NCBI GenBank assembly: GCA_947625455.1 | Contig: CANQOJ010000073.1 | Location: 1 to 10,213 of the forward strand | Origin: an uncultured Clostridia bacterium | GTDB lineage: Bacteria > Bacillota > Clostridia > Oscillospirales > Ruminococcaceae | Reading direction: 5' to 3' | DNA length: 10,213 nt | In this document: one piece after another, positions 6,064-10,213 of the stretch | Position numbering within the stretch: the stretch's first letter is position 1 | Layout: each line of letters begins with the position of its first letter | Translations under genes and position numbers: made by a program | Notes under the pieces: generated by a model | What the model saw: only the letters and a program-made list of their open reading frames with translations | Told to the model about the DNA's origin: nothing | Database searches by the model: none

Positions 6064-8469
6064 TCAGCGCCTAATCGCCCCAAAATCGCTTGAAAGCACC
6101 GCATTTACCTTAATCATTTCATCATCAGCGATTTCATCTGTCACATCACAGTCGTCGGCAAACGTTATCGAGAATGACAAACTCTTCTTTCCTAACCCCA
6201 GCTTTTCATTCTCGTAATGGTCAAACAACTCAACATCAGCGACCTTTGCGCTTGCTTTCTTAATCGCGTCCTCAATATCACCGCACAGCGTTTTCTTGTC
6301 GAGGATAACCGACAAATCGCGCTTTATCTTCGCAAATCCGTTGTCGGGAACATACTTTATTTCGGGTTCATACATCTTTTGAACAGCCAAATAGTCTATT
6401 TCCGCGATTATAATATTGAGGTCGTTTTTCTTGCCCTCGTCAATATTCAGTCCCTCTACCACTTCATATTTAAGCTTTCCGAGATGCCCTATGCTTGTAC
6501 CGTTGCAGAAAATCTCAGCGGTTATTCCCGGGTGCAGGTAAGGTCTTTCGCCGCACTTATATGTGAACTGAAGATTGTTTGCCGCCGCAAAGCTTTCTAC
6601 TGCTTCTTTCACGGTAAAGAAAGTTTCGTCCGCACCGTATGCGCCAAGACATAGGATTTTCCGCTCTTCGGGCGCTTCGGTTATCGGCAGTGATTTCGGC
6701 AAGTAAACATTCGCAAGCTCGAAAAATCTCCCGCGCGAACGGTCGTTCTTTACATTGTCGGCAATTACGTTTATCATGCACGGCGCCATAACCGTGCGCA
6801 TTATCGAGAGATTGTCGGTTATCGGATTTAACAGCTCCGCGCACTTTCTTTCGGGCGCATTTTCGGGGAGCATTATCATATCAAGCTCGCGTTTTGAGTA
6901 CATGGCAAGCGTCTGTATCTCGTAAAATCCCATAGCGCAGAAGTATTTCTTTGCCGAAAGTTCCTTGTTCTGAAGATAATTTAAGCCGCCGCCCGTGACC
7001 TTTGCGCTGTCAAGAAATGTCGGCACAACATGACTGTAACCGTACTCGCGGATAACTTCTTCTGCTATATCCTGGTAGTTTTCAATATCACCTCTCCAGC
7101 GCGGAACAGTTATTTTCAGCGTATCGCCGTTTTCGTCAACGCCAAACTGAAGCGATTTCAGAATACCCGCAATCGTGTCCTCAGGCACGTCAATGCCGAG
7201 AACGGAGTTGATTTTGCTTACCGTAACGTCAAACTTCACGTTTTCCTTGCTTTCTCCCGCGTCAGCGTCATAGCTTGACGAGCTGATTTCGGCAACGCCC
7301 ATTGTCTGAACAAGGTTTAAAGCCCTCGCCATTCCGCGCTCAACGCCGTATTCGTCAACGCCTTTCTCAAATCTTGCCGCCGCGTCAGTGTGCAGCCCTA
7401 AAAAGCGCGAGGTTTTTCTTACGTTATCTCTGCGGAATTTCGCTGATTCAAGCAGAATTTCATTCGTTGTCGGTTCAATTTCCGAGTTAAGACCGCCCAT
7501 AATTCCCGCAAGACCTACGCCCTTTGCCTTGTCGCAGATAAGCAGATTGTCGGCAGTTAAAACGCGCTCCTTTTCGTCAAGCGTAGTTATCTTCTCGCCG
7601 TCCTTTGCTCTGCGCACAACAATTGACTTCCCGTCAAGCGTGTCCAAATCATACGCGTGCATAGGCTGTCCGATTTCAAGGAGAACATAGTTTGTAATGT
7701 CAACAATAGCGTCAATTGCACCAAATCCGCATACCGAAAGCCTGCGCTTCATCCACTGCGGGCTTTCAAAATGCTTTACATTATAAATATAATGTCCGAG
7801 ATAGCGCGGGCAGAGGTCTTTGTCAATAACCTCAACGGAAATGTCGGGGTGAGTTTTATCCGTGCAGTTATAGCTGTAGTCGGGTTCTTTAAGCGGTTTT
7901 TTCAGAAACGCCGCAACTTCTCTAGCTATGCCCAGAACAGACTGACAGTCAGGTCTGTTCGCTGTTATCGAAATATCGAACAGATAATCGTCAAGTTCAA
8001 GATATTTCACAATATCCTCTCCTACGGGCGCGTCATCGGGAAGAATTAAAATCCCGTTTACATCTGCGCCTTTTATCCAGTTATCGTCAATTCCGAGTTC
8101 ACCGCCCGAACAAAGCATGCCGTAGCTTATCATATCTTTCATCTTGCGGGGCTGTATTTCAAGACCGCCCGGCAGTTTAGCGCCGACAAGCGCCGCAGGC
8201 ACTTTCGCGCCTTTAAACACATTGTCCGCGCCCGTTAAAATAAGGTTGTCCTCGCCTTGTTTACCGCAGTTTACGTGGCAGATATAGAGGTGAGTACCCT
8301 CGTACTTTTCAATTGACGTAACCTCGCCGACATAGATTTTCTCGATATCTTTGCCCAGATAAACGGTTTCTTCAACCTCAAATCCCGAACCGAACAGCTT
8401 TTCAACAAGTTCATCTGTTGTAACGTCTATGTCAACGTATTCTTTCAGCCAGCTTTTTAAAATCTTCAT
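6064..8469 (-). CDS. pheT: Phenylalanyl-tRNA synthetase beta subunit
   Basis: This is the 801-residue beta subunit of the (alpha-beta)2 cytoplasmic enzyme that charges tRNA-Phe. The subunit binds tRNA and edits mischarged Tyr-tRNA-Phe. Domain order follows the long bacterial form: an N-terminal MKILKSWLKEYV segment, an EMAP/OB-type tRNA-binding domain at roughly 40-150 (VGEVTSIEKYEGTHLYICHV through MISYGMLCSGGELG), the B3/B4 editing domain at roughly 210-385 (including DITNYVLLEIGQPMHAYD), B5 at roughly 400-475, the inactive class II-like core, and the C-terminal FDX-ACB anticodon-binding domain at roughly 706-801 (FAKIKRDLSVILDK). The length is normal for the family and no frameshift is seen. 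The start is supported by AAGGGGGAA immediately upstream, which overlaps the pheS stop codon; the gap to pheS is 12 bases, so the two subunits are probably translationally linked. Regulation is by the T-box ahead of pheS. Confidence 0.97.
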   Translation of the reverse strand: MKILKSWLKEYVDIDVTTDELVEKLFGSGFEVEETVYLGKDIEKIYVGEVTSIEKYEGTHLYICHVNCGKQGEDNLILTGADNVFKGAKVPAALVGAKLPGGLEIQPRKMKDMISYGMLCSGGELGIDDNWIKGADVNGILILPDDAPVGEDIVKYLELDDYLFDISITANRPDCQSVLGIAREVAAFLKKPLKEPDYSYNCTDKTHPDISVEVIDKDLCPRYLGHYIYNVKHFESPQWMKRRLSVCGFGAIDAIVDITNYVLLEIGQPMHAYDLDTLDGKSIVVRRAKDGEKITTLDEKERVLTADNLLICDKAKGVGLAGIMGGLNSEIEPTTNEILLESAKFRRDNVRKTSRFLGLHTDAAARFEKGVDEYGVERGMARALNLVQTMGVAEISSSSYDADAGESKENVKFDVTVSKINSVLGIDVPEDTIAGILKSLQFGVDENGDTLKITVPRWRGDIENYQDIAEEVIREYGYSHVVPTFLDSAKVTGGGLNYLQNKELSAKKYFCAMGFYEIQTLAMYSKRELDMIMLPENAPERKCAELLNPITDNLSIMRTVMAPCMINVIADNVKNDRSRGRFFELANVYLPKSLPITEAPEERKILCLGAYGADETFFTVKEAVESFAAANNLQFTYKCGERPYLHPGITAEIFCNGTSIGHLGKLKYEVVEGLNIDEGKKNDLNIIIAEIDYLAVQKMYEPEIKYVPDNGFAKIKRDLSVILDKKTLCGDIEDAIKKASAKVADVELFDHYENEKLGLGKKSLSFSITFADDCDVTDEIADDEMIKVNAVLSSDFGAIRR

Positions 8470-8481
8470 TATAATTCCCCC

Positions 8482-9501
8482 TTACGCCTTGAATTGTTCC
8501 AAGAAATCCTGTTCGTTTTTAAACAGAACGCCCATGTTTGAAATGCCGTATTTCAGCATAGTAATGCGCTCAATTCCTATTCCGAACGCAAGACCTGAGT
8601 AAATCTCGCTGTCAATACCGCAGTTTTCGAGGACTTTCTTGTTTACAACTCCGCCGCCCAGAACTTCAATCCAGCCTGTTCCTTTGCACAGTGAACAGCC
8701 TTTTCCTCCGCACTCAAAGCACGAAACGTCAACTTCGACAGACGGTTCCGTAAACGGGAAATATGACGGTCTGAGGCGGGTTTTTGTGCCGCTTCCGAAA
8801 ATCTCCTGCACAAATTTGTCGAGCATTCCCTGCAAATCGCACAGCGTAATGCCCTTGTCAACGACAAGCCCCTCCATTTGCGAGAACATAGGCGAGTGCG
8901 TCGCGTCGCTGTCAGAGCGGAAAACTTTTCCGGGAACAAGAACCTTTATCGGCGGTTTGTGCGTGTCCATTGTGCGGATTTGCCCCGGAGAAGTGTGTGT
9001 CCTCAAAAGCAGTTCTTCCGTGAGATAGAACGTGTCCTGCATATCGCGCGAGGGGTGGTCTTTCAGCACGTTGAGACGCGTGAAGTTGTGGTCGTCGTCC
9101 TCAATTTCGGGGCCTTCATATACTTCAAACCCCATTCCCGCAAAAACGTCTATCATCTGATGTTTAATCAGCGTTATCGGGTGAAGATTTCCGGGCTTGC
9201 GCTTAAGCGCGGGCATAGTAACGTCAACTGCCTCAAGTTCATAGCGCGCTTTAAGTTCAAATTCCTTGACCTGCGCCTGTTTTTGCGCGTACAATTCCTG
9301 CGCCCATACTCTCACATCATTTACGGCTTTGCCGAAACTCGGCTTTTCTTCGGGCGGGACGTTTTTCATTTCTTTCATAAGTCCCTGTATAACTCCCTGT
9401 TTGCCGAGATAATTCTGCCAAAATTCGGACAAAGACGCGCCGTCTTTGACTTCTTCGATTTTGGCTTTTACTTGTTCTTTGATTTCGCTGAAATCTTTCA
9501 T
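8482..9501 (-). CDS. pheS: Phenylalanyl-tRNA synthetase alpha subunit
   Basis: This is the 339-residue catalytic alpha subunit of phenylalanyl-tRNA synthetase, which activates Phe with ATP and transfers it to tRNA-Phe. Residues 1 to about 90 form the helical coiled-coil arm. The class II catalytic domain follows: HPITLIKHQMIDVFAGMGFE, RDMQDTFYL, LLRTHTSPGQIRTM, motif 2 FRSDSDATHSPMF, RPSYFPFTEPSVEVDV, and motif 3 FGIGIERITML (306-316, Arg312). Cys261, 264, 269 and 272 form a CX2CX4CX2C knuckle (CFECGGKGCSLCKGTGW) seen in many bacterial PheS proteins, possibly metal-binding. The length is typical. The ATG at 9501 is preceded by AAGGAG (9509-9514), seven bases away. It is the first gene of pheS-pheT-hypothetical, directly downstream of a T-box riboswitch. 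Confidence 0.98.
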   Translation of the reverse strand: MKDFSEIKEQVKAKIEEVKDGASLSEFWQNYLGKQGVIQGLMKEMKNVPPEEKPSFGKAVNDVRVWAQELYAQKQAQVKEFELKARYELEAVDVTMPALKRKPGNLHPITLIKHQMIDVFAGMGFEVYEGPEIEDDDHNFTRLNVLKDHPSRDMQDTFYLTEELLLRTHTSPGQIRTMDTHKPPIKVLVPGKVFRSDSDATHSPMFSQMEGLVVDKGITLCDLQGMLDKFVQEIFGSGTKTRLRPSYFPFTEPSVEVDVSCFECGGKGCSLCKGTGWIEVLGGGVVNKKVLENCGIDSEIYSGLAFGIGIERITMLKYGISNMGVLFKNEQDFLEQFKA

Positions 9502-9530
9502 TTTTGTACTCCTTAACTGAAATTTGAAAT

Positions 9531-9773
9531 AAAAATCCCGACCTGCAACAACGCAAGTCGGGACGAAAATCTATTCCGCGGTACCACCCGTATTCGAAGT
9601 CCTGCAACTCCGCACTTTAAACGCCTTATCGTCGGCAAACGTTCCGCTTACTTTCTCGCGGACGGCTCCAACGCTGAAATTCACGGACAGCATATTGTAT
9701 GCGCTCTCAGCCCATGGCGCACGCTCTCTGTACATTTACAGCATATCCGTTACTTACACGTTTTCACAGCCTT
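9531..9773 (-). promoter_or_regulatory. T-box riboswitch of pheST (UUC specifier) with attenuator
   Basis: This leader RNA senses uncharged tRNA-Phe and allows read-through into pheS when Phe charging is low. In minus-strand order, the Stem I base GGCU pairs with AGCC and AACG with CGUU. The next internal loop carries AGUA on its 5' side and GAAUUUCAG on its 3' side, the loop-E-type specifier loop. The specifier UUC is complementary to 9676-9678 and is followed by A, as expected. The conserved T-box GGGTGGTACCGCGG is complementary to 9576-9589. The attenuator is an 11-bp stem (9536-9546 with 9553-9563, one G-U) followed by a T-rich tail toward pheS. The codon UUC and the downstream pheS agree. 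UUU is possible one base upstream, but UUC fits the loop better. The start near 9773 is inferred from the promoter. Confidence 0.96.
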
Positions 9774-9779
9774 AAAAGC

Positions 9780-9808
9780 ATTATACCATATTCATCAAAA
9801 TTTGTCAA
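9780..9808 (-). promoter_or_regulatory. Consensus sigma-A promoter of the pheST operon
   Basis: On the minus strand TTGACA (9808-9803), a 17-base spacer and TATAAT (9785-9780) are both perfect consensus, and TG one base before the -10 adds an extended -10 element. The predicted start is six to eight bases later, just before Stem I of the T-box. Such a strong promoter fits control by attenuation rather than at initiation. Confidence 0.95.
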
Positions 9809-9935
9809 GAACTTTTTGCGCTTTTATCATATGTATAAAGTTAAGTCCAGATATAAATATTTACGGTATAATGTGGCTCAACAGCTTAAATTATACGTTG
9901 TTTAAAAAGTTTTTCAAAAAAATTGAAAAAAGTGC

Positions 9936-9964
9936 TTGACTTTTTTGTTAAGATGTGCTATAAT
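9936..9964 (+). promoter_or_regulatory. Sigma-A promoter of tRNA-Thr
   Basis: TTGACT (9936-9941), a 17-base spacer and TATAAT (9959-9964) precede the tRNA 5' end by 22 bases. Directly upstream is an A/T-only stretch with a TTTTTCAA / TTGAAAAA dyad (9910-9930) that could act as an UP element. It is divergent from the pheS promoter, with about 130 bases between their -35 boxes. Confidence 0.9.
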
Positions 9965-9986
9965 GTTAAAGTCATTGAGAGTTAAC

Positions 9987-10062
9987 GCTGGTGTAGCTCA
10001 GCCGGTAGAGCAGCTGATTTGTAATCAGCAGGTCGGGGGTTCGAATCCGTCCACCAGCTCCA
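9987..10062 (+). tRNA. tRNA-Thr (anticodon UGU)
   Basis: This 76-base gene folds as a cloverleaf with encoded CCA. The acceptor GCTGGTG pairs with CACCAGC over seven bases. The D stem is GCTC/GAGC. The anticodon stem GCTGA/TCAGC encloses TTTGTAA, with anticodon TGT at 10020-10022, which reads ACA Thr codons and, depending on modification, other ACN codons. The T arm is GGGGG, TTCGAAT, CCGTC. The discriminator base is T. The T stem has one G-G opposition at its middle pair and one G-U, so it is slightly imperfect. Promoter and terminator both lie close by, making this a stand-alone tRNA unit within the window. Confidence 0.97.
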
Positions 10063-10128
10063 CGCATTTTTACCTTGAAATTCCCTTATGGAATTTCAAT
10101 TTTGTTGGCGCAAAACCGTAAAAATGCG
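10063..10128. repeat. Outer inverted repeat around the tRNA terminator
   Basis: CGCATTTTTAC (10063-10073) is the exact reverse complement of 10118-10128. It begins at the base after the tRNA CCA and encloses the terminator hairpin at 10075-10099. The nested arrangement could help 3' processing or mutually exclusive folding, or it could be a short palindromic element inserted beside the tRNA. Confidence 0.75.
10075..10106 (+). terminator. Intrinsic terminator of tRNA-Thr
   Basis: TTGAAATTCC (10075-10084) pairs perfectly with GGAATTTCAA (10090-10099) around CTTAT and is followed by TTTTGTT. The stem is A/T-rich but ten bases long and lies 12 bases after the mature tRNA end. Confidence 0.8.
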
Positions 10129-10161
10129 CACTTTCCGAGAAGTAAGTGTTTGGCAGAAATT

Positions 10162-10189
10162 CTTACCTCTTACATCTTACTTCTTACAT
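10162..10189. repeat. Heptamer tandem repeat CTTACCT / CTTACAT / CTTACTT / CTTACAT
   Basis: Four contiguous 7-base units vary only at the sixth position. They belong to the same heptamer family as 5326-5346 (inverse orientation) and 5583-5610. A G+C-rich stretch containing GGGCGCG follows up to the window end. It recalls the GGCGCG that precedes the long hairpin at 5438, so another copy of that element may begin here. Confidence 0.8.
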
Positions 10190-10213
10190 CTAAACGGGCG
10201 CGTTCCCGAGGGG

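Noticed and set aside
6042..6104. Longer start for the small acidic gene
   Set aside because: The upstream ATG lies inside pheT and lacks a ribosome site, whereas the ATG at 6041 has AAAGGAG at a good distance.
8878..9516. 212-residue plus-strand frame opposite pheS
   Set aside because: It lies fully antisense to conserved pheS codons and shows no start signal; it is a shadow frame.
9840..9872. Additional TATAAT-like box at 9867-9872
   Set aside because: There is no acceptable -35 at 16-18 bases upstream and no gene for it to serve before the real tRNA promoter.
9936..10121. Open frame over the tRNA-Thr region
   Set aside because: It runs through the promoter, the tRNA and its terminator, so it is a chance reading of an RNA gene.

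Overview
The window looks like a chromosomal segment of a Clostridia-type Gram-positive bacterium (Bacillota), possibly a gut lineage. The evidence is a T-box leader in front of pheST, textbook sigma-A promoters (TTGACA, 17 bp, TATAAT), intrinsic terminators and strong Shine-Dalgarno sites. The taxonomic call is an inference from these features; there is no rRNA or other marker here.

Left part (plus strand): the last 90 codons of ilvD (dihydroxy-acid dehydratase), a terminator, and an intergenic segment carrying a dispersed repeat. A consensus promoter then drives a two-gene operon whose genes overlap by ATGA. The first gene encodes a lipoprotein with a roughly 200-residue Ser/Thr stalk, partly a 30-bp tandem repeat, that carries an apparently intact GHL10 (DUF187) glycosidase domain. 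The second encodes a 978-residue secreted protein. It has an N-terminal domain that looks like a degenerate GHL10 copy lacking the Asp-Asp and Pro-Gln motifs, then beta-rich domains, then a C-terminal Amidase_3 domain with all zinc and catalytic residues. This pairing suggests a peptidoglycan-remodelling module: the amidase would strip stem peptides and the GHL10 enzyme would cut the denuded glycan, as E. coli DigH does. It is the most interesting system in the window.

Middle (5326-5648): a 323-bp non-coding stretch with heptamer tandem repeats at both ends in opposite orientation, a terminator, a perfect 29-bp-stem hairpin, duplicated pieces of the repeat found after ilvD, and a bidirectional terminator.

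Right part (minus strand): a T-box-regulated pheS-pheT operon (phenylalanyl-tRNA synthetase alpha and beta subunits), followed after 22 nt by a small acidic protein of unknown function. The leader has an extended -10 promoter, a Stem I with a UUC specifier, the T-box motif and a terminator. Divergently, a consensus promoter drives a tRNA-Thr(UGU) gene with its own terminator nested in a longer inverted repeat. The window ends in more heptamer repeats.
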